Source of the DNA: JARYGU01 sp033795365
GTDB taxonomy: Bacteria; Pseudomonadota; Alphaproteobacteria; Rhizobiales; Rhizobiaceae
Reading direction: 5' to 3'
NCBI GenBank assembly: GCA_033795365.1
Contig: JARYGU010000021.1
Coordinates: 1 to 64,000, forward strand
Length of the DNA: 64,000 nucleotides
In this document: in pieces, positions 25,305 through 32,606 of the stretch
How the letters are laid out: every line of letters begins with the position of its first letter
How positions within the stretch are numbered: the first letter of the stretch is position 1
The notes under the pieces: model-generated
Told to the model about the DNA's origin: nothing
Databases searched by the model: none
Seen by the model: only the letters and a program-made list of their open reading frames with translations
Translations under genes and position numbers: made by a program

Positions 25305-25370
25305 TGGGCCGAACTACTCCAGCCCACTTATGAGCGGGCGCTGGTGGTCCAGGCATATGGCAAGCCGTCC

Positions 25371-25742
25371 TCATACGCGAAGATAGACGTCGACGATTGG
25401 TTCACCGGTTGGCTTGTGCGATGGCTGAATCGCAAACGCCTTGAACCCGGCATCCAACAATGCCGCGAGCATGCCCGTGGATGCGGGTGGTAAATAGCCG
25501 ATCTGTTGCCCTGCCGGTGTGACCACAGCAATGCTTAAGGGATTGAAGGCTCGTTGAGGTGCGCGTTCCAGAAACAGCACCTCATCGGGCCTTGGGATGC
25601 CAGCATCCGGAAAATGGTCTCTGTTCGTGACATGAGTTGACAGAATCTTTACGTCCCCGCCGGCTGCGTGAGATTTTCCCGACGAAAGCGGGGAAAGGGC
25701 CATCATACCGCCAGCCCCAGCCAGAAACATTCGCCTATGCAT
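25371..25742 (-). CDS. Exported HIRAN-domain protein
   Basis: A twin-arginine-like signal (HRRMFLAGAGGMMALSP, cut near SHAAGG) precedes a HIRAN-like domain: DEVLFLERAPQRAFNPLSIAVVTPAGQQIGYLPPASTGMLAALLDAG. HIRAN modules bind DNA ends in nucleases and helicases, so a periplasmic one is unexpected. It begins nine bases after the manganese catalase gene, with GGAGGCG before its ATG, and the two form an operon. The domain call is by pattern. Confidence 0.7.
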   Translation of the reverse strand: MHRRMFLAGAGGMMALSPLSSGKSHAAGGDVKILSTHVTNRDHFPDAGIPRPDEVLFLERAPQRAFNPLSIAVVTPAGQQIGYLPPASTGMLAALLDAGFKAFAIQPSHKPTGEPIVDVYLRV

Positions 25743-25751
25743 CGACGCCTC

Positions 25752-26576
25752 CTAAAGCTGCTCGGCTTGCGCGCCGCTATCAGGCTTTGCCCGTCCAAGA
25801 TTTGGCTTCTCTCCCATCGGCTGCATCGGCCTGCTGGAGAAGGAGCTATTGCCGTCAATCGACTGCCCATCCGACCAACGCCCCTGAACCGGCTCGCTTC
25901 CATCGTTTTGGAAGCCGAGAAAGGCGTAACTGAATTCCTGATTTTCCTGCTCTTGCGGGAAACTGTTGGGAATCGGGTACACGTTGGTCGGCCCCCCAAG
26001 TTCTTCCAGTGCCGCCAGCCATTGGTTCTGATGCATCGTGTCACGGGCAATCAGGAAGGACAGCATGTCCTTCATGCCTGGATCATTGGTCATGTTGTAG
26101 AGCCGAACGGCAAGAATACGACCCGTGGATTCGGCGGTAACATTCGCCGTCATATCTGCGGCGATGTTGCCGCTCGCATAGATATGAGACATGTCGAACG
26201 GCACGCCATCGGAGTCGACCGGCATGGCCGACAAGCCAGCAGACAGCAGGTTTTTCAGATTGATGCCTCCCAAAACAGCCCCGCCCACCGGGTCTGACGC
26301 GGCAGCTTCTCGCAGTTTCAATGGGGCGCCTTCAAGATTTAGTGCAACTGCTGTTGCCAGCATTTCAATGTGCCCAAGCTCCTCTGCCGCTGTGTTCATC
26401 AGCAGGTCGCGGAATTTTGGATTACCCCGGGCTCCGCAAGCCTGAAAGAAATATTGCATCGCCACACGGATTTCACCCTCAACGCCTCCTATCGCCTGCT
26501 GTAAGGCGCGAGCGAACATTGGGTCAGGCGTTTCAACTCGCACCGGGTACTGAAGCTTGCCATCGGTATAAAACAT
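25752..26576 (-). CDS. Manganese catalase
   Basis: The 274-residue protein has the dimanganese ligand set in four helices: E35 (GGVEGEIRVAMQYFFQ), E66 and H69 (AAEELGHIE), E149 (VTAESTGR) and H182 (DTMHQNQW), nearly the positions known in the Lactobacillus enzyme. It breaks down hydrogen peroxide without haem. GGAGAGG precedes the ATG. As cargo next to a prophage it may give lysogens oxidative protection. The C-terminal 50 residues are low in structure, as usual. Confidence 0.92.
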   Translation of the reverse strand: MFYTDGKLQYPVRVETPDPMFARALQQAIGGVEGEIRVAMQYFFQACGARGNPKFRDLLMNTAAEELGHIEMLATAVALNLEGAPLKLREAAASDPVGGAVLGGINLKNLLSAGLSAMPVDSDGVPFDMSHIYASGNIAADMTANVTAESTGRILAVRLYNMTNDPGMKDMLSFLIARDTMHQNQWLAALEELGGPTNVYPIPNSFPQEQENQEFSYAFLGFQNDGSEPVQGRWSDGQSIDGNSSFSSRPMQPMGEKPNLGRAKPDSGAQAEQL

Positions 26577-26588
26577 GGTTCCTCTCCT

Positions 26589-27044
26589 TCATGTTGAAGA
26601 GCTTGCCCAACAAGGGAGCGAGCGCAGTGTTCCAAAAGGCGCCGAATATTGTCGGCGTTCTCTCAGGGGCCTAGTGATGACGCCGGATTGCCGATGGCGA
26701 ACAAGAGGATTTCTTTGATGCTCAGCCCGAGGGTGCTGAAAGATCGTTCCCGCATGGAGACCGGTATCAAGGATATCCGTGATGCCCAGGCGCCCGCGCC
26801 AAGAGCTGGACCGCGTCTTGCAGAGGAGCGCCAGGCCTGCAGTGATGCAGAGGTCCCGCAACTTGTCCGGATGAACGAGGCCGCGGTCGAACATCGAGGC
26901 CGCGTAGCGGGCCAGAGCCTCGGATTCGCCTCTGTTCCGTTCAATCTCCAAGCAGACACGGGCGTCCTCGATCACCGATCGCAGCAGATCGACTTCTTCC
27001 GGAAGATAGACACTTGGGGAATAGCTATTGGTAAGGAATGACAT
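26589..27044 (-). CDS. Hypothetical protein, possibly frameshifted at C-terminus
   Basis: The first 75 residues (YLPEEVDLLRSVIEDARVCLEIE, SEALARYAASMFDRGLVHPDKLRDLCITAG) look like a compact helical protein of rhizobial type. From about residue 76 the composition becomes Arg/Ser-rich and disordered, as expected after a frameshift that destroyed the native stop. ATG 27044 is preferred to a TTG/GTG-type start at 27089. It precedes the catalase gene by 12 bases and may be co-transcribed. Confidence 0.5.
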   Translation of the reverse strand: MSFLTNSYSPSVYLPEEVDLLRSVIEDARVCLEIERNRGESEALARYAASMFDRGLVHPDKLRDLCITAGLALLCKTRSSSWRGRLGITDILDTGLHAGTIFQHPRAEHQRNPLVRHRQSGVITRPLRERRQYSAPFGTLRSLPCWASSST

Positions 27045-27290
27045 CTGCCATCCTTCGAGCTGGGGCGGAAGCACGACACTCTCGGTCACGGGCGCCCTGA
27101 AAAATGGCCGATGATCACAATCATCAGCTTTGTAGCCCGATATTTCGAATCACTTATTGCCCTGGAACAAAAACAGACACCCCGGCCATGACGCCCTCCA
27201 GTGTTGTCAGGTTGACGTCGGATCCCCCATCAGGGTGATGTCAAATCATCAAGACGCGTGATTGAAGTTCCTCCAAACAGGAGGACTATG

Positions 27291-28229
27291 ATGCGTAAGG
27301 TGATTTACTGGTTGGTGAGCGCGATCCTTTTCGGTGGAGTTCCGGGCGTCTCCTATGCGGAGCGTATCTGCAATCCGGTCGATCAGTTTGGGAAGCCCTG
27401 CATTTCCGATCCTGAGGCTCACTATTTCGAGAACAACAAATACGTTTCGCTGCGGGTGACGAATAGCTGCGACATCGGGCTCCATGTCTATGCCTACCCT
27501 AAAAACGGTGATCGGTTCGGCTCCTTGATCGTCACAGGAAGACATTCCGTCGGCTACTGTGAAACCAAAAAATGTGGCGGGTTCTCCAAGTACGCGGTGC
27601 TTTGCCCCGCTGAGAAGCCAAGACTGTCTTCTGAAGGCGGGAGGCCGGCGCGAAACGAAAATGAGAGACAACCCGCGGCATCCGCCCCAAAAGCCGAGAA
27701 ACTTGATCAATATGCGAGAAGGCTAAAGCCGGAACACCGCAAGCGGTACGCGGAATGCGTAGCACATTACGCGAAATCGTCCATTAAGACCGATAAGATA
27801 GAATATGACGCTGAAACCAAGAACGAAGCAAAGCTGTATAGCGAACCGGATCGCTCTATCCAAGCTGCTGCGCGGAAAAGAGCTTGGCCCATTTATGCGC
27901 AATGGCTGGATCTAAGGCGAAAGAGCGCATCATCGAAGTGCTTTTTCGACGCTCAGTATTACGACAACATCGTGACGTCGATGGAGCTATTTGAGAAGAC
28001 GCCCAATGGAAAGAAAATGAATGCCCTTTGGCAAAGGTGGTTCGATTCGCTATCACATTACAAGACGGGCGCCAGGACCGATAACAGGAAAAAGGAAGAC
28101 GCCGCCTGGGAACGGCGAAAAGCAGAAATAAATGCGGATTATGATCGGAGGCATTCCAACTTGGGAGGGGGTTCCGACCAGCCTTGCACTCTCGGACACA
28201 AACCGGGCGACCCCGATCCTTGCCGATAA
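27291..28229 (+). CDS. Secreted Cys-containing hypothetical protein
   Basis: The 312-residue product has a signal peptide (RKVIYWLVSAILFGGVPGVSYA, cut after SYA) and then a Cys-rich domain (CNPVDQFGKPC, NSCDIGLHVYAYPKNG, GYCETKKCGG), probably disulfide-bonded. A long charged helical region follows (LDQYARRLKPEHRKRYAEC onward) and a short Cys end. GGAGG stands six bases ahead of ATG 27291. No family is recognised. Its 3' end overlaps the convergent gene at 28053. Confidence 0.6.
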   Translation: MRKVIYWLVSAILFGGVPGVSYAERICNPVDQFGKPCISDPEAHYFENNKYVSLRVTNSCDIGLHVYAYPKNGDRFGSLIVTGRHSVGYCETKKCGGFSKYAVLCPAEKPRLSSEGGRPARNENERQPAASAPKAEKLDQYARRLKPEHRKRYAECVAHYAKSSIKTDKIEYDAETKNEAKLYSEPDRSIQAAARKRAWPIYAQWLDLRRKSASSKCFFDAQYYDNIVTSMELFEKTPNGKKMNALWQRWFDSLSHYKTGARTDNRKKEDAAWERRKAEINADYDRRHSNLGGGSDQPCTLGHKPGDPDPCR

Positions 28230-28526
28230 CGGCGGGCGCGCTCTGAGGGTAGTTAGAAGGGCGGAGAAGGCAAAAGAAACCCGCCGGAGCGTGCCCCAAT
28301 GGCCTATATGGTTCCGGTTTTCTGCAGCTCTCGCTTTAGAGTTTCTGCAAAGGCTTTTGACGCCTTCCCGATCCCGATCCGGCCTGTGCTCCCCGCACCA
28401 CCAGTCGGTTTCTCCTCTGCCACGATTATAACCGAAATAGCCCCAATCGGTACAACCCGGATGCTGGCACCAGTGCTCGAAGTGGACAGGCGGGGCAGGG
28501 CGGGTGTCTGTTCTGTCGTCGCTCAT
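28053..28526 (-). CDS. Small Cys/Trp protein, C-terminus uncertain
   Basis: From ATG 28526 the protein begins SDDRTDTRPAPPVHFEHW and contains a conserved-looking block CQHPGCTDWGYFGYNRG..WWCGEHRPDR, with the C/C/C/H spacing of a small zinc-binding fold. The frame runs on to 28053, across the end of the convergent gene 27291-28229, so the real protein may once have been shorter. Similar blocks occur in rhizobial phage proteins. Function unknown. Confidence 0.5.
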   Translation of the reverse strand: MSDDRTDTRPAPPVHFEHWCQHPGCTDWGYFGYNRGRGETDWWCGEHRPDRDREGVKSLCRNSKARAAENRNHIGHWGTLRRVSFAFSALLTTLRARPPLSARIGVARFVSESARLVGTPSQVGMPPIIIRIYFCFSPFPGGVFLFPVIGPGARLVM

Positions 28527-28555
28527 CTCATCACCATCCCGGCTGATCGTCTCAA

Positions 28556-28981
28556 TCATAATCCAAAACGCTCGCGGAAGGCCTTGTCCCAGTCCGTAGC
28601 ATGACCGATTAGGTGCGTAACGATCCTCTCGAATTGATAACGCGAGCATAGCTCCCGATGGACGGCTTCGGCGATCTCAATCGCGGCCGGCTGCGAAACG
28701 TTGTGCTTTGCGCCCGCCCATCGGTGGAAAACGTCCAGGGGAATATCTTCAAGCAGCTTTTCCACCTCGTCGGCCAGATCGGAGCAGCGCTTCGGCCTGG
28801 CATCGCCGATCGCGGCGAAGGATGGCAAATGGACGAGCAGGGCGGCAAGCTCCGCCAGAGAGTGGCGTTCGACCGGCCGGCGATACTGATCCAGTCCGGC
28901 ATATCCTCGTTTCTTCCACCGCGGCACGGTGAACAACATCACTCGCATATGTCCCAGTATCTCGGCTTCGGCAGAACGCAA
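28556..28981 (-). CDS. Hypothetical helical protein, TTG start
   Basis: A TTG at 28981 stands directly behind AGGAGGAGGAAATT, an unusually strong ribosome site, which decides the start over an ATG at 28948. The 141-residue product is helical and charged (RHSLAELAALLVHLPSFAAIG, DLADEVEKLLEDIPLDVFHRWAGAKHN) without a recognised family. It lies between the small Cys protein (29 bases downstream) and the SOS-controlled gene upstream, all leftward. Confidence 0.5.
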   Translation of the reverse strand: MRSAEAEILGHMRVMLFTVPRWKKRGYAGLDQYRRPVERHSLAELAALLVHLPSFAAIGDARPKRCSDLADEVEKLLEDIPLDVFHRWAGAKHNVSQPAAIEIAEAVHRELCSRYQFERIVTHLIGHATDWDKAFRERFGL

Positions 28982-29051
28982 AATTTCCTCCTCCTGCGCA
29001 GCCGGCGCAGTGGATGATGGTAGGTTTCAACTCTGATCGGGTTGGGCGGCG

Positions 29052-29303
29052 CTAAGCCGCGTCGAGAAGCGCCGACATTTCCATGACATCGCCGAAGGAG
29101 GCGAGCAGGCGCGGGCTGCTCATGTCGCCGGTCTCCGTGTCGACCATCACAGCGTAGGCCGCGACGCCGACATGACGCGGCGCCATGTTCGCCGCAACGC
29201 GAGCCGCGGCAACCGCATTCGACGCCTGGCGCATTTCGCCGGGCACGAGATTGTTGCGGTTTTTCCTGTAGGGCAGGACAATAAATTTTTCTGAGATGGC
29301 CAT
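29052..29303 (-). CDS. SOS-controlled small hypothetical protein, 83 aa
   Basis: The product starts AISEKFIVLPYRKNRNNLVPGEMRQASNAVAAARVAA and continues HVGVAAYAVMVDTETGDMSSPRLLASFGD, a compact alpha/beta pattern seen in small rhizobial proteins near DNA-repair genes. AGAGGA precedes ATG 29303. The LexA box at 29321-29335, just upstream, shows that it is probably induced by DNA damage. Function is unknown; it could help induction or repair. Confidence 0.65.
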   Translation of the reverse strand: MAISEKFIVLPYRKNRNNLVPGEMRQASNAVAAARVAANMAPRHVGVAAYAVMVDTETGDMSSPRLLASFGDVMEMSALLDAA

Positions 29304-29320
29304 GGGGTCAATCCTCTTTT

Positions 29321-29335
29321 GTTCTATAGATGTTC
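29321..29335 (-). promoter_or_regulatory. LexA (SOS) box
   Basis: GTTC-TATAGAT-GTTC is an exact match to the direct repeat GTTC-N7-GTTC (GAAC-N7-GAAC) known as the alphaproteobacterial LexA site. It ends 18 bases upstream of the start codon at 29303, so LexA binding would block that gene's promoter. Confidence 0.8.
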
Positions 29336-29396
29336 TCATTCCGGCCGAAGAGTCAAGAACTACCTAAAATAGCAAGATCGAGAGAAGACCCTGGCT

Positions 29397-29654
29397 TTAA
29401 ACCCTCCACTCGCGCACGAAAACGCCTGCCTCTTCCGCTGCCTTCAGAAAGGCCCGCCTGGCCTCTTCGGGCTTGCGCTTCCCCTCCATCACGTCAAGGC
29501 ACACCTTCTGCGCCCGCAGGTACGCTTTGCCTTCCTTGACGGGCCACTTCGTCAGCAGCACACGTGCCGCCTCTTCGGTACTTCCGATGGTGCGGTATCC
29601 GCCTCGGTCGTTTTCCTCATAGGTGATGGGCTTGTTCCACAGTCCGTTCTTCAT
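29397..29654 (-). CDS. DUF982 family protein
   Basis: The 85-residue protein contains TIGSTEEAARVLLTKWPVKEGKAYLRAQKVCLDVMEGKRKPEEARRAFLKAAEEAGVFV in pattern, the full DUF982 domain (Trp-Pro in the centre, AR.AF..A..EA at the end). DUF982 genes are numerous in rhizobia and their function is not established. GGGAGAAG precedes the ATG. Confidence 0.85.
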   Translation of the reverse strand: MKNGLWNKPITYEENDRGGYRTIGSTEEAARVLLTKWPVKEGKAYLRAQKVCLDVMEGKRKPEEARRAFLKAAEEAGVFVREWRV

Positions 29655-29741
29655 GGTTCTTCTCCCGATTGGCCAACGCGGGGCGAAGTAGATGAGTTCC
29701 CCAGCGTCGTCGGTTCCAAGGGGGTAATTGGAAGAGTGGAT

Positions 29742-30146
29742 TTACGCTGGCAAGAAGCGCCGGACGATGTCATCTGGCAGGCGAATGGGCCGTCGAGTTT
29801 CAGCGTCGATGCTGCACCAGGAACTTCGGATTTCGGCCGCCAACTCGTCGCCCCGCTTTATCAGCGTTGTAAACGAGGCCCGCGATCCACGCACACTGGT
29901 TGCCGTGACCAGCGAATGGATCTCGTCATTGAGGAAGATGGGGAGGCGGTAAATGATCTCGTGTTTAAGTGCAACCCAGAGATATTTGGCGATCGCCTCG
30001 GCCGGTGCGATGTGCCTCCAGTAGGCGACAATCGTTTCCTGTACCCATCGCAGATATACGGCATTGTTTACGTGGCCCATCTCATCGATATCATCGGAGG
30101 TGACCGCAGGGCGATAATCGAATGTGGGCGAATTCGTATCCATCAT
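29742..30146 (-). CDS. Hot-dog fold acyl-CoA thioesterase
   Basis: The 134-residue protein has the 4HBT pattern: VTSDDIDEMGHVNNAVYLRWVQET with the catalytic-loop DEMGHVNN, then IYRLPIFLNDEIHSLVTATSVRGSRASFTTLI. It probably hydrolyses acyl-CoA thioesters in the cytoplasm. Start is ATG 30146 or the adjacent ATG 30143; neither has a good ribosome site. The open frame upstream to 30302 lacks family sequence. It is monocistronic here. Confidence 0.8.
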   Translation of the reverse strand: MMDTNSPTFDYRPAVTSDDIDEMGHVNNAVYLRWVQETIVAYWRHIAPAEAIAKYLWVALKHEIIYRLPIFLNDEIHSLVTATSVRGSRASFTTLIKRGDELAAEIRSSWCSIDAETRRPIRLPDDIVRRFLPA

Positions 30147-30370
30147 ACCAGTTAGACTAGGCGCGTGGAATGCCAATTCAATATGAGGGCCGACATCGCG
30201 TACGGCAAAAAGAAACCCGCCGGATCGGATTAAAGGAGCCGGAAGATAAGTGGGATCAAGACCGAGCGCGAGCGGCTGACGACGCTCTACATGTGGCTGC
30301 ACATGAAGCCTGGGGCGGTGACGAAGCGCCGATTCTCATGATTTTGCGGCGCAATGTTTGCAACAGGCAT

Positions 30371-30393
30371 GAAAAATCCCGCCTGAGCGGGAT
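30371..30393 (-). terminator. Leftward rho-independent terminator
   Basis: ATCCCGC (30376-30382) pairs with GCGGGAT (30387-30393) over a four-base loop and, read leftward, is followed by UUUUUC. No leftward gene ends here, so it may close an unannotated leftward transcript from the 30400-30650 stretch, or protect the thioesterase gene from read-through. Confidence 0.6.
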
Positions 30394-30520
30394 ACGAACG
30401 AGATATAAGTGAAATGATTTTCTAAATTCCAATTATGACGTTCATCACTGCTTCTCTTACAGCGAAGAAGCTGCGCTGCAAGTAGCACAAAAATGATATG
30501 TTTTCAATCCCTATTCACCG

Positions 30521-30549
30521 TTGACGGCGCTAATCATGCAACCTACTTA
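30521..30549 (+). promoter_or_regulatory. Sigma-70-type promoter of the NYN gene
   Basis: TTGACG (30521-30526), a 17-base spacer and TACTTA (30544-30549) form a plausible housekeeping promoter. Transcription would begin near 30556, at the outer arm of the leader hairpin, leaving about 90 bases of leader. Confidence 0.5.
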
Positions 30550-30554
30550 TTGGG

Positions 30555-30630
30555 TGCAGAAAAAGGCCCCATCCATTCGTCTTTGATTGAAAGTGCTTAA
30601 TCGCGCTACGAGTGGATGGGGTCGCCTGCA
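30555..30630 (+). repeat. Leader inverted repeat before the NYN gene
   Basis: CCCCATCCATTCG (30567-30579) pairs with CGAGTGGATGGGG (30609-30621), 13 pairs with one wobble, and outside it TGCAG (30555-30559) pairs with CTGCA (30626-30630). The 29-base loop is unpaired. TTTT follows the outer arm. It ends 14 bases before the start codon and would fold in the mRNA leader, making it a candidate for attenuation or for cutting by the encoded nuclease. Confidence 0.65.
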
Positions 30631-30644
30631 TTTTGGGGATATAG

Positions 30645-31262
30645 ATGAATCGGAAATATGCCATCCTAGTTGATGGCGGCTTCTTGAAGAAGAAGCTTAA
30701 AGTCAAAAACCGACATTTCCCCACAGCCGCTGAGATTGAAGCGGAAATCACCCGGATTAAAGTCAACCCTATTTTAAGCGATCATTCGCTTCTGCGCGTC
30801 TATTTTTATGACGCGCCTCCTGCGTCAGGTCTTGTCAAGAATCCGATCAGCGCGGTTGAAATTGATTTGGCGAGGAACGGGCATTTTTCTGAGAATATCG
30901 CACTACATCAGGCTTTGGAGCTTCAGCCGGACGTGGCACTTAGGATGGGGGAAACCATCGTGCACGGCTGGGAGCTTGGGCACGCCGCATTGAAAGATAT
31001 CGAAGCAAACGGTGCGCGCGCCGTCACCGAACGGGACTTTATACCCAATATCGAGCAAAAGGGCGTAGACCTTCGGATCGGCCTTGATATAGCCAGGCTA
31101 GCTATCAGACAGTTGGTTGACACCATCGTCGTCGTAACCGGCGATAGCGATATGGTGCCCGCCTTCAAATTTGCTCGCAGAGAAGGGTTACGTGTTTACC
31201 TCGATCATCTTAGCCATGGCGTTAAGAGAGAGCTTAAGGCGCATGTAGATTTGGTGCTGTAG
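30645..31262 (+). CDS. NYN-domain (PIN-like) ribonuclease, LabA-like
   Basis: The 205-residue protein is a complete NYN domain: YAILVDGGFLKKKL with the first Asp at 10, RVYFYDAPP, IEQKGVDLRIGLDIA (Asp 142) and VVVTGDSDMVPAFKFARREG (Asp 167 and 169). These acidic residues form the metal site of PIN-like nucleases. GGGGA precedes the ATG. AT content is higher than in the host genes, which suggests transfer. LabA/NYN proteins act on RNA and some guard against phages; here the substrate is unknown. Confidence 0.82.
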   Translation: MNRKYAILVDGGFLKKKLKVKNRHFPTAAEIEAEITRIKVNPILSDHSLLRVYFYDAPPASGLVKNPISAVEIDLARNGHFSENIALHQALELQPDVALRMGETIVHGWELGHAALKDIEANGARAVTERDFIPNIEQKGVDLRIGLDIARLAIRQLVDTIVVVTGDSDMVPAFKFARREGLRVYLDHLSHGVKRELKAHVDLVL

Positions 31263-31317
31263 CGCCGCACAATCCTTCTTTTTTCATCCTCTTCCGGTTT
31301 ACGCATTCCCCTCCACC

Positions 31318-31401
31318 TCACTGAAGTCCCGCCAGAATAAGCAGGCTCAAAATCGCGATGAGAGCTATAACGGCGTAAGCAACCTTGTCTTCTTTGCGCA
31401 T
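31318..31401 (-). CDS. Tiny membrane protein, 27 aa
   Basis: MRKEDKVAYAVIALIAILSL plus LILAGLQ is a positively charged start with one membrane span. It begins seven bases after the stop of the next upstream gene (31409-31651), so it is the last of a leftward operon of small genes. Too short for family assignment. Confidence 0.45.
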   Translation of the reverse strand: MRKEDKVAYAVIALIAILSLLILAGLQ

Positions 31402-31408
31402 TGTGCTT

Positions 31409-31651
31409 CTACGTATTCTCCTCCGGCCGCAAATGCTGCTCGATCAGTTCGCGTGCCGCCGCGAACACGCCGCTGTCATCGTCGCCCTGGCCTTCCTCAA
31501 GCATCAACAAGGCGTGCTCGTACATCTCGCGTTCCGCTTCCTCGCTCATCGCGCCGATCCGGCGAAGGTGGAGCACAAGCGCCGCCAGGGTCGCAGCCGT
31601 CGAAAGAGCGACGGCGCCGGCAGAGAGAAGTGCACTCTTCTGATTCGTCAT
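31409..31651 (-). CDS. Small membrane-anchored protein, 80 aa
   Basis: The protein has one N-terminal membrane helix (ALLSAGAVALSTAATLAALVLHL) and a charged helical tail (EEAEREMYEHALLMLEEGQ..GVFAAARELIEQHL). GGAGGGAAG precedes the ATG. It lies between the HTH gene and the 27-residue peptide. Function unknown. Confidence 0.55.
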   Translation of the reverse strand: MTNQKSALLSAGAVALSTAATLAALVLHLRRIGAMSEEAEREMYEHALLMLEEGQGDDDSGVFAAARELIEQHLRPEENT

Positions 31652-31680
31652 GCGCTTCCCTCCGTCTCATAATCCCCTGA

Positions 31681-31950
31681 TCACTTTTGGGGCTTGTGCT
31701 TCCGTTTCCGATAGACTTCCGGAATCCCGACGGTGTCGTGCGCCATCGCCAGCGTATTCAGCCAGGCGGCCAACAACGGCGGAGCCGAAATTTCACCGTC
31801 ATCAATCGCGTTGACCCACGAGATATCGCATTCGAGGATGTCGGCCAGTTGTTCTTTCGACCATTGCAAAGATGCAAGTCTTCGACGGAACATCTCTGGC
31901 GTCAAAGTCGCCTTGTAGTTTTCGTCGCCGGGTTCAACTGTGTATTCCAA
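31681..31950 (-). CDS. Small HTH (XRE-like) protein
   Basis: The 89-residue protein has an HTH centred on SKEQLADILECDISWVNAIDDGEISAPPLLAAWLNTLA, similar to an XRE fold. The start is TTG at 31950, nine bases after GGAG. The leading residues (YTVEPGDENYKATLTPEMFRRR) suggest a conserved small regulator of rhizobial plasmids or phages. It heads the leftward small-gene operon and may regulate it. Confidence 0.55.
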   Translation of the reverse strand: MEYTVEPGDENYKATLTPEMFRRRLASLQWSKEQLADILECDISWVNAIDDGEISAPPLLAAWLNTLAMAHDTVGIPEVYRKRKHKPQK

Positions 31951-32078
31951 GGGTATGCTCCTCTCCTCATGGGCGAACGGACGTCAATTGCCCGACTCGC
32001 ATAGAAGTTCGGCTAGCTCCATACCGATCCTTTCATAAAACGGAAAGCGTTTGTGGCCGTCATCTGCTCTCTGCGCGG

Positions 32079-32411
32079 TTAAGTGCAACTCTTGCTTTTC
32101 AGCGTCGATTCAATCGCGTTCACCTTTCCTTTGGATACCGCGACCTGTCCCTCCTTGTCGCCGCCGAACGCGCTGGATGCCGGCACTCCTAGCAAGAAAA
32201 CGCCAAAGGCATCACCATTTGCGGCTTGATTCTGCTGCTTCGACAGGCTTGCCAGAGTTGTTTGCTCTTTGATCAATTCCTGGCTGAGTCCCTGGCAATC
32301 CAAATTCGTGTAGGCAGCCATCGGTATGTCGACAGGCACGATCGCATCCGGTCGCTTCGCACAGCCTGAAATCGCCAGCGAAGCCGCCAGCGCGAAGATT
32401 ATGATTTTCAT
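32079..32411 (-). CDS. Small lipoprotein, 110 aa
   Basis: A lipoprotein signal with lipobox I-S-G-C17 (LAASLAISGC) is followed by a helical segment (CQGLSQELIKEQTTLASLSKQQNQAANGDAF) and a Gly-containing hydrophobic turn (GVFLLGVPASSAFGG) that may be a glycine-zipper hairpin. Similar lipoproteins are frequent singletons in rhizobial genomes; role unknown. Confidence 0.65.
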   Translation of the reverse strand: MKIIIFALAASLAISGCAKRPDAIVPVDIPMAAYTNLDCQGLSQELIKEQTTLASLSKQQNQAANGDAFGVFLLGVPASSAFGGDKEGQVAVSKGKVNAIESTLKSKSCT

Positions 32412-32606
32412 GTTTCCCTCTTGACCCTCTGAAGGACGCCCCCGTCCTATTTTTTCAGAGTGGCATGCCGACTGCCGGTGTCAAGTGTGATCTCGAATGG
32501 AACAGGGCCTGTGGAAGTTAACCTCCACTTCGTGATGTAGATCGTCAAAGTTAGACCTCCCGAGATTGATCCCCCTACAAACACCGAAACGAAAAAGGGG
32601 ACCGAA

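Noticed and set aside
30170..30412. Rightward 80-codon frame upstream of the NYN gene
   Set aside because: It runs opposite the thioesterase 5' region, has no ribosome site or family pattern and reads through a terminator hairpin.
32433..32455. Rightward hairpin AGGACG/CGTCCT followed by a T-run
   Set aside because: No rightward gene lies upstream; the T-run is the Lys codons of the leftward frame read backwards. Kept only as a note.
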